From the NCBI GenBank assembly GCA_021783175.1, contig JAJXUF010000091.1, positions 1-12,246 on the forward strand: a DNA stretch of 12,246 bases, given 5' to 3'. Below the pieces are notes generated by a model that saw only the letters and a program-made list of their open reading frames with translations, was not told the DNA's origin and ran no database searches. A program made the translations under genes and the position numbers. This stretch comes from Pseudomonadota bacterium. GTDB lineage: Bacteria; Pseudomonadota; Gammaproteobacteria; Acidiferrobacterales; UBA6901. This document shows positions 1-7,657 of this stretch, piece after piece (within the stretch, counting starts at the first letter, position 1; every line of letters begins with the position of its first letter).

Positions 1-2
1 GC

Positions 3-1073
3 GTGGTGAGGTGTCATTTATATGGCGGGACTGAGGAACGAGGACTCAGGACTGAGTCACCCTCTCCCCTAACCCCTCTCCCGCAAACGGGAGAGGGGAG
101 CTCAGTCCTCAGTCCCAAGTCCTCAACACTTTTGCAAGTTGAAAATCTGCAAGTCCATTTCCCCATCCGCAAGGGGCTGTTGCAACGCGTGGCCGGGCAG
201 GTGAAGGCGGTGGACGGGGTGTCGCTGTCCATTTTGCAGGGACGCACGCTGGCACTGGTCGGTGAATCCGGCTGCGGCAAGACCACGCTGGGCAAGGCCC
301 TGCTGCAATTGATCGCGCCCAGTGCGGGCCGCGTGATATTCGACGGAAACGAGCAGGCCGGTGCTCGCGCTTCACGGGCGGCGATGCAGATGGTGTTCCA
401 GGATCCCTATGCTTCGCTCAACCCCAAGATGCGCGTGGCGGAGATACTGGAAGAGGGCATGAGCGCGCTGAAGATCGGCGGCGACAGCAAGGCGCGGCAG
501 GCGCATATCGACGGATTGTTGGACAAGGTTGGCCTGGCGCGCGACAGCAAATGGCGCTATCCGCACGAGTTTTCTGGCGGACAGCGGCAGCGTATCGCGA
601 TCGCCCGTGCCTTGGCCGTGTCGCCGCGCTTGCTGATCTGCGACGAGCCGACCAGCGCGCTGGATGTGTCGGTGCAGGCGCAGATATTGAACCTGATGAA
701 ATCGCTGCAGCAGGAAATGGGCTTGAGTTACCTGTTCATCACGCACAACCTGGGTGTGGTGGAGTACCTGGCGCATGAAGTATGCGTGATGTACCTGGGG
801 CGCATCGTCGAGCAGGGCACGACGGAGGAGGTGATGCGTTCACCGAAACATCCATACACGCAAGCGCTGCTTGCAGCGGTGCCGCGCATGGATGGACAGG
901 GCCGGACGCACATCAAGCTTGAAGGCGATCCGCCTTCGCCGGCGAACCCGCCGTCAGGCTGTCATTTCGCGCCGCGCTGCCCTCATGCAATGCCTGTGTG
1001 CGCCCGTTATCCCGACGTGACTAACATCAGCGCCACGCATGGTGTGCGCTGTCACCTGTACTCGGGGGAATAA
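3..1073 (+). CDS. Oligopeptide/dipeptide ABC importer ATPase (DppF/OppF type), 5' partial, possibly the second half of a fused double ATPase
   Basis: This cytoplasmic ATPase powers uptake of peptides or a related solute. Counting from the GTG at 3, I see Walker A GESGCGKTT (87-95), the Q-loop at Q133, the signature SGGQRQR (191-197), Walker B LLICDE (210-215), the H-loop at H248, and a C-terminal oligopeptide-transporter domain with four cysteines (C320, C326, C333, C350). In some DppD proteins a similar cluster binds Fe-S. The ATPase proper begins near residue 42, where STLL..ENLQV.FPIRKG resembles the start of the second half of E. coli YejF. Upstream the frame is open to the window edge, and its first residues (VVRCHLYGG) resemble this protein's own end (GVRCHLYSGE). 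They are therefore probably the tail of a preceding ATPase joined in frame. A separate start at TTG 132 is possible, but I see no good ribosome site for it. The family is certain; whether it is fused is not. Confidence 0.88.
   Translation: MVRCHLYGGTEERGLRTESPSPLTPLPQTGEGSSVLSPKSSTLLQVENLQVHFPIRKGLLQRVAGQVKAVDGVSLSILQGRTLALVGESGCGKTTLGKALLQLIAPSAGRVIFDGNEQAGARASRAAMQMVFQDPYASLNPKMRVAEILEEGMSALKIGGDSKARQAHIDGLLDKVGLARDSKWRYPHEFSGGQRQRIAIARALAVSPRLLICDEPTSALDVSVQAQILNLMKSLQQEMGLSYLFITHNLGVVEYLAHEVCVMYLGRIVEQGTTEEVMRSPKHPYTQALLAAVPRMDGQGRTHIKLEGDPPSPANPPSGCHFAPRCPHAMPVCARYPDVTNISATHGVRCHLYSGE
32..125. repeat. Palindromic repeat element inside the ABC reading frame
   Basis: The inner hairpin is a perfect 11-bp stem: CCCCTCTCCCG (73-83), loop CAAA (84-87), CGGGAGAGGGG (88-98). 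It is preceded by a second copy of the CCTCTCCCC unit at 61-69. Outer arms at 32-56 and 101-125 are inverted repeats matching at 20 of 25 positions by hand. CCCTCTCCC/GGGAGAGGG palindromes of this type are common dispersed intergenic repeats in proteobacteria. Here the element is translated without a stop, as a linker rich in Ser, Pro, Thr and Gly. No transposase or clear target duplication is visible. Confidence 0.75.
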
Positions 1074-2750
1074 TCAGTTCTGCTGCTTGGATTGAGGGGC
1101 GTTATAGGCAACCTTAACGCTGGAAGCTTTACGCAGGCTAGTTCTGGTTTTGGTTCTGGTTGCCGCGACATGATGCCTGCGGGAGGAGCGGTGATCGGCC
1201 AGCACGATGTTGAAGTGTTGGCCGACGTGCAGGCGGCTGACACCATGGTTCGCTTCCCGCAGTTGCATCTGGCTTACGTGAAAGCGGCGGGCGATGGTGG
1301 AGATGGTGTCACCTTTGCGCACGGTGTAACGTACAGCGCCATACATCTCGGCCACAGCTGACGGGTGCATGTTGAATGCCGCAAAATCGGCGGCAGGCTG
1401 GTCGTCGGGGATAGGCACCAGCAGGGTCTGGCCGTTGCTCTCTTGTGCATATTTGGACAAACCATTCGCGGAACGCAGTTCTGCCAGTGACAGGCCGAAG
1501 TGCGTTGCGATCTTGTCAAAGCTCTCGCCTTGCTTGCTCTCGTAAGGTTGCCACGACACCAGGCGCTGATTGGTCTTTGCCAGATTGGTGCGGAACGTGT
1601 CGACCTTGTCTACCGGCAATAACAGCACGTTGCCGTTATCCTTGTCCTGCAATATCACCGGGCGGTTATGGCCGGGATTGAGCGCGATGAATTCATCCAT
1701 CGAGATGTCTGCCAGTTCGGCGGCGACCTTCACATCGATGTGCTGAGAGGTGGCAACGGTGGCGAAATAGGGCTCATCGGGAATCTTGCTCAACTGCAGG
1801 CCGAAACGCGCCGGATCGCCGATGATGTTCTTGACGGCAAGGAGTTTGGGTACATAGTTGCGCGTTTCGCGCGGCATTCTGAGATGCGAGTAATCGGTCG
1901 GTTTGTGGTGCTTGCGATTGTAGGCCTGTGCGCGGGTTACGCCATTTTCGCCCCAATTGTAGGCGGCCAGCGCCAGTTCCCAATCGCCGAATTGATCATG
2001 CAGCTTTTGCAAATAATCCAGTGCGCCGTTGGTTGCGCCGATGATGTCGCGTCGGCCGTCGTGCCACCAGTTCTGTTCCATGCCGAAATGCTTGCCGGTG
2101 GACGGGATGAACTGCCAGATGCCGGAAGCGCTCGCGACCGAATTGGCACCCGGATTGAATGCACTCTCGATGACGGGCAGCAGGGCGATCTCGGACGGCA
2201 TGCCGCGGCGATCAACTTCTTCCATGATATAGAACAGGTAATGCTGCGCACGTTCGCTCATGCGCAGGACGTAATCGGGGTGGTTTGCGTACCACTTTTC
2301 ATGGCGCTTGATCAGCGGGCTATCCAGATCTTTCATGGCATAGCCGGCGCGAATGCGTTGCCATAGGTCGCCATTGGGCGATTCGGGTGCAACGATCATG
2401 GCTTCACGTATTGGCGCTGGCGCTTGCGTCGCCGGTTCGACCGTCGCGGCTAGCGTGTCGGTTGTCACAGGAATGCCGGAAGCGGCAATGGTGGCGGGAG
2501 TTGGAGGAACGGTTGCGGTTTGTGGAACTGGTGGCTGAGCAGTGGCAGCCTGAGGCACGGCAGATTTAATCGGGTCGGTTGGCACCGTGTTTAGTGCGGG
2601 AAAGTTTGTTTCCGTGCTGCTGGTCGGTGTGGTTTGCGCGGATAACTCCGGGCTGTTCATCGCCAAAGCCGTATCCGCTTTGGATGCCATGGCAACGGTA
2701 CAGCCGAGCAAGGCGCTTAGGACCAGCATTAACGGTTTTTTGAAAATCAC
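1074..2750 (-). CDS. mltD: Membrane-bound lytic murein transglycosylase D (SLT domain plus LysM repeats)
   Basis: This enzyme cleaves peptidoglycan between MurNAc and GlcNAc, forming 1,6-anhydro-MurNAc, in cell-wall turnover. The 558-residue protein starts with KK and a hydrophobic stretch ending in LLGC (14-17), a plausible lipobox that would anchor it in a membrane as in E. coli MltD. A low-complexity Ala/Pro/Thr linker follows to about residue 115. The SLT domain covers about 160-290, with catalytic E195 in PVIESAFNP, then ASGIWQFIPSTG and LAAYNWGENG. LysM modules lie at about 398-446 and 473-517, and a LysM-like stretch at about 336-380. The tail is very basic (HRSSRRHH and beyond). The start is GTG; ATG at 2729 is the alternative but would remove the KK n-region. 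Neither has a strong ribosome site. The gene has its own promoter upstream and is convergent with the ABC gene. Confidence 0.93.
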   Translation of the reverse strand: MIFKKPLMLVLSALLGCTVAMASKADTALAMNSPELSAQTTPTSSTETNFPALNTVPTDPIKSAVPQAATAQPPVPQTATVPPTPATIAASGIPVTTDTLAATVEPATQAPAPIREAMIVAPESPNGDLWQRIRAGYAMKDLDSPLIKRHEKWYANHPDYVLRMSERAQHYLFYIMEEVDRRGMPSEIALLPVIESAFNPGANSVASASGIWQFIPSTGKHFGMEQNWWHDGRRDIIGATNGALDYLQKLHDQFGDWELALAAYNWGENGVTRAQAYNRKHHKPTDYSHLRMPRETRNYVPKLLAVKNIIGDPARFGLQLSKIPDEPYFATVATSQHIDVKVAAELADISMDEFIALNPGHNRPVILQDKDNGNVLLLPVDKVDTFRTNLAKTNQRLVSWQPYESKQGESFDKIATHFGLSLAELRSANGLSKYAQESNGQTLLVPIPDDQPAADFAAFNMHPSAVAEMYGAVRYTVRKGDTISTIARRFHVSQMQLREANHGVSRLHVGQHFNIVLADHRSSRRHHVAATRTKTRTSLRKASSVKVAYNAPQSKQQN

Positions 2751-2782
2751 TATGCGCGACCGAGTGGTTGAAAAGTGCCGCG

Positions 2783-2811
2783 ATGGTAGCGGAGGGGAAT
2801 GGATGAGTCAA
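2783..2811 (-). promoter_or_regulatory. Candidate sigma-70 promoter of mltD
   Basis: Read on the minus strand: TTGACT (-35, 2806-2811), a 17-base spacer, then TACCAT (-10, 2783-2788). These match consensus at 5/6 and 4/6 with ideal spacing. Transcription would start near 2776, giving a leader of about 26 bases before the GTG. It lies just beyond the acs hairpin, so mltD is probably its own transcription unit. Confidence 0.6.
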
Positions 2812-2824
2812 TACAATTAAGGAG

Positions 2825-2858
2825 TTGCGTTAGGCAGTTATGGAACTGCCTAACGCAA
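2825..2858 (-). terminator. Strong hairpin after acs, candidate terminator
   Basis: A perfect 15-bp stem, TTGCGTTAGGCAGTT (2825-2839) paired with AACTGCCTAACGCAA (2844-2858), has a 4-base loop. It lies 15 bases beyond the acs stop. On the minus strand it is followed by a T-rich but interrupted run (CTCCTTAATTGTATTG). That fits an intrinsic terminator with an imperfect U-tract, insulating mltD from acs. Confidence 0.65.
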
Positions 2859-2873
2859 TCCTGACGCGCTTCT

Positions 2874-4841
2874 TTAACGTATCACTTCCTTAAGTTGCTC
2901 AAGGATGGCTGGATTTTCAAGTGTGGATACATCCTGAGTGATCTCTTCACCTTTGGCGACGGCACGCAACAGCCGACGCATGATCTTGCCGGAACGGGTC
3001 TTGGGCAGGTTTTCTCCGAAACGGATCTCGTCCGGTTTGGCAATGGGGCCGATCTCCTTGCCTACCCAGTTGCGCAATTCTTCAGCCAGTTTCTTGGCGG
3101 CGGCAGCATCGGACGGACGGGCGCCCTTCAGTACCACGAAGGCAACCACGGCCTCGCCCTTGATCTCGTGCGGTTTGCCGACCACGGCGGCTTCCGCGAC
3201 CAGGGGGTTGGCGACCAATGCGGATTCGATTTCCATGGTGCCCAAACGGTGGCCGGAGACATTCAGCACGTCGTCGATGCGGCCCATGATCCAGAAGTAG
3301 CCATCCTCGTCACGGTGTGCGGAATCGCCGGCCAGATAGGCGCCCTTCATTTCTTCGGGGAAGTAGCTCTTCTGGTAGCGCTCCGGGTCGCCCCAGATGG
3401 TTCGGATCTGCGAAGGGAAAGGTTTCTTGATGACCAGGAAGCCGCCGTGCTGGTCGTGTACTTCGTCGCCTGCTTCATTGACGATGGTGGCGATGATGCC
3501 GGGCAAAGGCAGGGTGCAGGTGCCCGGTTTGATCGGCATCGCGCCGGGGAGCGGGGCGATCATGTGGCAACCGGTTTCGGTTTGCCACCAAGTGTCCACG
3601 ATAGGGCAACGAGCGTGTCCCACTGTGTTGTAGTACCACATCCAGGCTTCAGGATTGATCGGCTCGCCGACCGTGCCGAGAAGGCGCAGGCTGGACAAGT
3701 CGTATTGGGTCGGCAGGTCGCCGCCCAGCTTGATCAGTGAGCGGATAGCGGTCGGCGCAGTGTAGAAGGTGGTGACCTTGTGATCCTGGATCATTTTCCA
3801 GAAGCGTCCCGCATCCGGATAGGTCGGTACACCCTCGAAGATGACTTGGGTCGCGCCCATGGCCAGCGGGCCATACGTAACGTAGCTGTGTCCGGTGATC
3901 CAGCCCACGTCGGCGGTACACCAGAAGATGTCGGTTGGCTTGTAATCGAACACCCATTTCAGGGAAACCATCGCGCCCAGCAGGTAACCGCCGGTGGAGT
4001 GTTGCACGCCTTTGGGTTTGCCGGTGGAGCCCGAGGTGTAAAGGATGAACAGCGGGTGTTCCGCACCGACCCACTCGGGTTCGCAGGTATTGGCTTGTGC
4101 TGCAACCAAGTCTTGCCACCAGATATTGGTTTTGCTGTTCCATTGCACTTCGCCGCCGGTGCGCTTATAGACGATCACGGTGTGGACGCCTTCGCAGCCG
4201 CCGAAGCTGAGTCCTTCATCAACCGCAGGTTTGAGCGCGATGGATTTGCCACCACGGAATTGACCGTCGGCCGTGATGACCGCCACGGCCTGGGCATCGG
4301 TAATGCGCTCATGCAGGCTCTTGGAGGAGAACCCGCCGAAGACGACGGAGTGGATCGCGCCGATGCGTGCGCAGGCTTGCATGGCGACCACGGCTTCCAC
4401 GCTCATCGGCATGTAGACGATCACGCGATCGCCTTTCTTGATGCCGCGCGACTTCAGGCCGTTGGCGAATTGGCAAACCCGGCTGTGCAACTCGCGATAG
4501 CTGACCCGCGTTACGGTGCCGTCGTCGGCTTCGAAAATGATCGCGGTCTTTTCGGCCTGGGTGGCAAGATGCCTGTCGAGGCAGTTGTAGGAGACATTCA
4601 GTTCACCGTCCTCGAACCACTTGTAGAATGGTGCGTTGCTTTCGTCCAGCGTCTTCGTGAAAGGCTTGTGCCAGAGTACATTCTCCCGGGCAAGATTGGC
4701 CCAGAATCCCGCATAGTCTTTGGTGGCCGCGTCGCACATGGCCTTGTAGGCGGCCATGCCGGACACATTGGCCTGCTTGACGAATGTTTCGGAAGGATTG
4801 AACACACGGTTTTCGTGCATGACGGACTGGATGTTGGACAT
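2874..4841 (-). CDS. acs: Acetyl-CoA synthetase (AMP-forming)
   Basis: Acs activates acetate with ATP to acetyl-AMP, then forms acetyl-CoA, allowing acetate assimilation in the cytoplasm. The 655-residue length is normal for the family. Visible features are the N-terminal ACS domain ([13 protein letters not shown]), the ATP-binding P-loop [11 protein letters not shown] (268-278), DTWWQTETG (416-424) whose tryptophans shape the acetate pocket, the hinge region [16 protein letters not shown] (520-535), and the C-terminal [11 protein letters not shown] (613-623). K619 there is the catalytic lysine that protein acetyltransferases commonly modify in this family. GGAG at 4851-4854, nine bases before the ATG, supports the start. 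It lies 31 bp after the HD-GYP gene, so the two are probably co-transcribed; I see no clear promoter in the gap. A strong hairpin follows the gene. Confidence 0.97.
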   Translation of the reverse strand: MSNIQSVMHENRVFNPSETFVKQANVSGMAAYKAMCDAATKDYAGFWANLARENVLWHKPFTKTLDESNAPFYKWFEDGELNVSYNCLDRHLATQAEKTAIIFEADDGTVTRVSYRELHSRVCQFANGLKSRGIKKGDRVIVYMPMSVEAVVAMQACARIGAIHSVVFGGFSSKSLHERITDAQAVAVITADGQFRGGKSIALKPAVDEGLSFGGCEGVHTVIVYKRTGGEVQWNSKTNIWWQDLVAAQANTCEPEWVGAEHPLFILYTSGSTGKPKGVQHSTGGYLLGAMVSLKWVFDYKPTDIFWCTADVGWITGHSYVTYGPLAMGATQVIFEGVPTYPDAGRFWKMIQDHKVTTFYTAPTAIRSLIKLGGDLPTQYDLSSLRLLGTVGEPINPEAWMWYYNTVGHARCPIVDTWWQTETGCHMIAPLPGAMPIKPGTCTLPLPGIIATIVNEAGDEVHDQHGGFLVIKKPFPSQIRTIWGDPERYQKSYFPEEMKGAYLAGDSAHRDEDGYFWIMGRIDDVLNVSGHRLGTMEIESALVANPLVAEAAVVGKPHEIKGEAVVAFVVLKGARPSDAAAAKKLAEELRNWVGKEIGPIAKPDEIRFGENLPKTRSGKIMRRLLRAVAKGEEITQDVSTLENPAILEQLKEVIR

Positions 4842-4872
4842 TGTTGTTATCTCCGCAAGTGGTATTAAAAAT

Positions 4873-6084
4873 TCAGAAGCCTGTAATCTGTTTCAAATCA
4901 AAGCCCCATTGCGCGGGGTCTTCGGCGCTGGCAATGCTTTCCCGCGACCGGCTCAAGTCTATCATTTCCGGCATGATCGGCTCATTGGACTTTGTCGAAA
5001 AAAAGGCTTTGACGATAGGCGTGAGCAGGCTTTTCCCTGTTTGTTCGATGACTATAGCCAATCTTCCTGACTTGAGTCTTACTAAAGTGCCGGAGGGGTA
5101 GATGCCGATGGTTTTGACAAACGCCTGGAACACTTCTTCGTCGAAGTGCCCGTTGCGCCACTCGGCCATTTTTCGTATGGTTTCGGCGGGTTCCCAGCCA
5201 TTCTTGTAACAGCGGTTGGACGTGAGCGCGTCGTACACATCGCAAACAGTGCCCATTCGCGCGAACAGCGTGAGCGGATCGCCGGAGATGCGATCCGGAT
5301 AGCCCGTGCCATCCACGCGTTCATGGTGGTGCAAACAGACATCCAGGGCGATCTCGTTCGCGCCTTCGGCGATGTTCAGTATTTCCCAGCCTTTGCGCGG
5401 GTGGGTCTTGATGATCTCGAACTCTTCGTCGGTCAGCTTGCCGGGTTTGTTGAGCACTTCGTTCGGGATTAGCGCTTTGCCGACGTCGTGCATCAGTCCG
5501 GCGATGCCGACATCCTTCAGGTCGCGCCCGCTGAGACCCAGCTGTTTGCCGAGCGCGATCATCAGGCCGCAGACGGCAACCGAGTGCATGTAGGTGTAGT
5601 CGTCGATATTTTTGAGCCGTGCCAGGTTGAGGAAGGCTTCCGGATTGCGTTCGATGGAATTGCTGATTTCGTCTACCAGCGGTTCGGCATCGCTTACGCT
5701 GATGGCTTTGCCCATCCGTACTTCATGAAACATGGATGTGACTGCAGCTTTTCCCTTGGACAGGATGGCACGCGCACGCTGCACTTCCTGTAGGACCGGG
5801 ACACGCTGCACCACCCGGTTCTCCGTGGCGACTTTTCTGAGTTCGGCGTCGACCTTCTTCTGTTCTTCTTCTATCGATGGAGCGATCACTTCTCCCTCGA
5901 CGTCCAGTCCCTTGCTGGTATCTATCCAGACTTCCTGGATGCTGCAGGTTTGCAGCGTTTTGAGGTCTTCAGGCGCGGAGAGCAGGAAGGATTTCTTCCA
6001 GAACGGATGCTCCATCCAGCTGCCGCATATCTCGTTGATGAACATGCCGGAACGGATATTGCGCACGTGTATTTTTTTCAGCAT
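4873..6084 (-). CDS. DUF3391/HD-GYP cyclic-di-GMP phosphodiesterase
   Basis: This is probably a cytoplasmic enzyme hydrolysing cyclic-di-GMP, which would lower the signal favouring attached growth. The 403 residues start with a DUF3391 domain (about 1-130; [16 protein letters not shown] and the [10 protein letters not shown] motif are typical of its N-terminus). The HD-GYP domain (about 150-330) has H167, HD at 199-200 with the following VGK, H228, [11 protein letters not shown] (253-263), and the D282/D285 region [11 protein letters not shown]. The metal and catalytic residues appear intact, so activity is expected. No membrane segment or receiver domain is visible; DUF3391 is presumably the regulatory part. 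The ribosome site is weak, and the start is chosen because the DUF3391 N-terminus begins there. It may be transcribed from its own promoter, with read-through from the efflux operon upstream and into acs downstream. Confidence 0.93.
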   Translation of the reverse strand: MLKKIHVRNIRSGMFINEICGSWMEHPFWKKSFLLSAPEDLKTLQTCSIQEVWIDTSKGLDVEGEVIAPSIEEEQKKVDAELRKVATENRVVQRVPVLQEVQRARAILSKGKAAVTSMFHEVRMGKAISVSDAEPLVDEISNSIERNPEAFLNLARLKNIDDYTYMHSVAVCGLMIALGKQLGLSGRDLKDVGIAGLMHDVGKALIPNEVLNKPGKLTDEEFEIIKTHPRKGWEILNIAEGANEIALDVCLHHHERVDGTGYPDRISGDPLTLFARMGTVCDVYDALTSNRCYKNGWEPAETIRKMAEWRNGHFDEEVFQAFVKTIGIYPSGTLVRLKSGRLAIVIEQTGKSLLTPIVKAFFSTKSNEPIMPEMIDLSRSRESIASAEDPAQWGFDLKQITGF

Positions 6085-6119
6085 GACAAAAATGTATCGA
6101 CGCTAAGACCGGGAGCGGA

Positions 6120-6147
6120 ATTGTAACCCAGCAAGACAGCGACTCAA
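6120..6147 (-). promoter_or_regulatory. Candidate promoter of the HD-GYP gene
   Basis: On the minus strand TTGAGT (6142-6147) overlaps the stop codon of the SemiSWEET gene and is followed, after 16 bases, by TACAAT (6120-6125). Matches to the sigma-70 consensus are 4/6 and 5/6. The leader would be about 29 bases. It would separate the HD-GYP/acs unit from the metal-efflux operon. This is sequence match only. Confidence 0.4.
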
Positions 6148-6398
6148 CCGAAACGCAGCTTCAATATCAGCACGGTCCCTGCCAGAATCAGGGTGACCCC
6201 GTTGGCGATGATCACGGGCCAGGCGCCAAGCAGGACGCCGTACGCCAGCCAAAGCGTGACTCCGGCAGTGAATAAGGTATACATGAGCAGGGAAATGTCT
6301 TTCGTGTGCCGGGTCTGCCACACGCGCCAAACTTGAGGGATGAATGAGCAGGTGGTCAGTGCGGCGGCAATCCCGCCTATCCAGTCAGGACTGGACAT
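6144..6398 (-). CDS. SemiSWEET-type small sugar transporter (PQ-loop, MtN3 family)
   Basis: SemiSWEETs are three-helix inner-membrane proteins that dimerise to move sugars down a gradient. This 84-residue protein has the family's usual size and three hydrophobic helices at about 7-26, 36-57 and 60-80. It has the PQ motif in CSFIPQVWRVW (P21, Q22), the loop TRHTKDIS before helix 2, W50 in AGVTLWLAYG, and N66 in ANGVTL. The W-to-N spacing matches the Trp/Asn sugar-binding pair described for Leptospira SemiSWEET. The ATG shares its A with the TGA stop of the channel gene (TGATG), and GGAG lies seven bases upstream inside that gene, so translation is probably coupled. That places a sugar transporter in a metal-efflux operon, which is unexpected. 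The family call is firm; the substrate is unknown and could be something other than a sugar. Confidence 0.88.
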   Translation of the reverse strand: MSSPDWIGGIAAALTTCSFIPQVWRVWQTRHTKDISLLMYTLFTAGVTLWLAYGVLLGAWPVIIANGVTLILAGTVLILKLRFG

Positions 6399-7657
6399 CA
6401 GTGCGCTCCGTGGGTTTCGGTGTCCGATGTCCAGAGTTGATGGGCATCAAGCAGCAGGCGGTAACGGGCTTCGTTGGCGTCCAGACGCGTCAGACTTTCG
6501 GCAAGAGCGGACTCGAGTGCCAGGCGCCGCGCGGAGAGCGTTTCGGTCAGGTTGCTTTCGCCCAGACTGTAGGCACGCGAGACCAGATCTGCATTCTGAC
6601 GGATGCTGGCTGCGGCCTCACGTGCCTGCAGCCAGATCTGGTAGCTGCTCAATGCTTGTGTGTGGGCGGCGTAGATGTCTCCTTCGAGGCGGCGTTGCAC
6701 CGCGACCTCTTTATTGCCGGCGATCTGCGCCTGATATTCGGCGTTTTCGGCATTGGCGCTGCGCACACCGAACGAAAGGGGAATGGTGAGATACACACCG
6801 GTGACTCTTTCGTTGCCGCCCATTTCGCTCGAATAACGCAGCCCCACCGTGGGATCGGGCAGGCGGTCGGCGCGGCTGCGCTGCGCCAGCATCTCCTGGA
6901 TGCGCCGTTCGGAGCGCACCATCTCCAATTCGTGATTGTCGTTGAGTATGGTTTGCTTCCAGAAATCGAAATTCTCGGCGATAGGCAGCGGCTCAGAAGG
7001 TTCGATTTGCGAGGGCAGGACGATCAACGGGAATTGCCGTATCAGTTCGTTGCCGGCCAGCTCTGCGCGCATCCTGGCCTGATGCAGCGACACTGTGGCC
7101 TGCGCGACGGCGGCGTTGGCCTGGCTGAGTTCCATGCGCGGGGCATCCCCAGCTTTCAGGCGTTTTTCCGTGGTCTGCGCCTGCTGCGTCAGGTTATCGA
7201 CTTGCTGCTGCCATTGCGTAACCTGCACCTGCTCGCGCTGCCAGTTGAACCAGAGGTGCAGCAGCGTGCGTCCGGCTTCGTGGCGCGCATCGCCCAAGGC
7301 GAAATTGGCTCGTGTCACGACTTCCTCGCCGATGTCGCTGTCTATCATCACCTTGTTGATCAGGCGCAGCGGGCGCTCCAGGGCGACATCCCATTCTTTC
7401 AGGTTCTGGTCGACGTTGACGACCTGGCGGTGAGCAGAGCCCGCGCGCAGATTGAATTCATAGTTGCCGCTTTTCCATTTACGCTGGTTGACCTGCTCGA
7501 TCCTGACTCCGGTCTCGGCATTCAGCACATTGATATGGTTGCTCAAGGCCGCATCAACCTGGGCGTGCGGCGGCAGATCCGGGTAGGTCGCTTCTGCAGC
7601 CTGTACCGGCAGGACAAACAGGGAGAGCGAAAGTGCGATGCCAGGCGAAATTCTCAT
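6398..7657 (-). CDS. TolC/CzcC-type outer-membrane efflux channel
   Basis: This is the outer-membrane duct of a tripartite exporter, joining the RND pump and adaptor to the outside. The 419 residues begin with a signal peptide (MRISPGIALSLSLFVLPVQA, likely cut after residue 20). I see the two-fold repeat typical of outer-membrane efflux proteins: long Gln/Ala-rich helices (about 135-215 and 320-405), each followed by a short strand region, including GLRYSSEMGG and GVYLTIPLSFG. No lipobox cysteine is present. The length fits the CzcC group. The ATG overlaps the stop of the DUF3240 gene (ATGA), with GGGAGG five bases upstream. Clustering with a heavy-metal RND pump supports a CzcC-like role. 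Placing it after the pump, rather than first as in czcCBA, is a rearranged order. Confidence 0.92.
   Translation of the reverse strand: MRISPGIALSLSLFVLPVQAAEATYPDLPPHAQVDAALSNHINVLNAETGVRIEQVNQRKWKSGNYEFNLRAGSAHRQVVNVDQNLKEWDVALERPLRLINKVMIDSDIGEEVVTRANFALGDARHEAGRTLLHLWFNWQREQVQVTQWQQQVDNLTQQAQTTEKRLKAGDAPRMELSQANAAVAQATVSLHQARMRAELAGNELIRQFPLIVLPSQIEPSEPLPIAENFDFWKQTILNDNHELEMVRSERRIQEMLAQRSRADRLPDPTVGLRYSSEMGGNERVTGVYLTIPLSFGVRSANAENAEYQAQIAGNKEVAVQRRLEGDIYAAHTQALSSYQIWLQAREAAASIRQNADLVSRAYSLGESNLTETLSARRLALESALAESLTRLDANEARYRLLLDAHQLWTSDTETHGAH

Noticed and set aside
73..98. GC-rich hairpin considered as a terminator between two ABC genes
   Set aside because: No T-run follows on either strand and the reading frame runs straight through it. 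It fits a dispersed palindromic repeat better.
1668..2366. Plus-strand open frame of 232 codons opposite mltD
   Set aside because: It lies over the catalytic SLT domain of mltD, and no motif or ribosome site supports it.
2895..3740. Plus-strand open frame of 281 codons opposite the 3' half of acs
   Set aside because: It is a shadow frame with compositional bias only, and it conflicts with well-supported coding sequence.
3780..4868. Long plus-strand open frame (362 codons) opposite acs
   Set aside because: It is antisense to a certain acs gene, its translation is Gly/Ala/Asp/His-rich with no recognisable domain, and there is no suitable start context. It is a high-GC shadow of the real codons.
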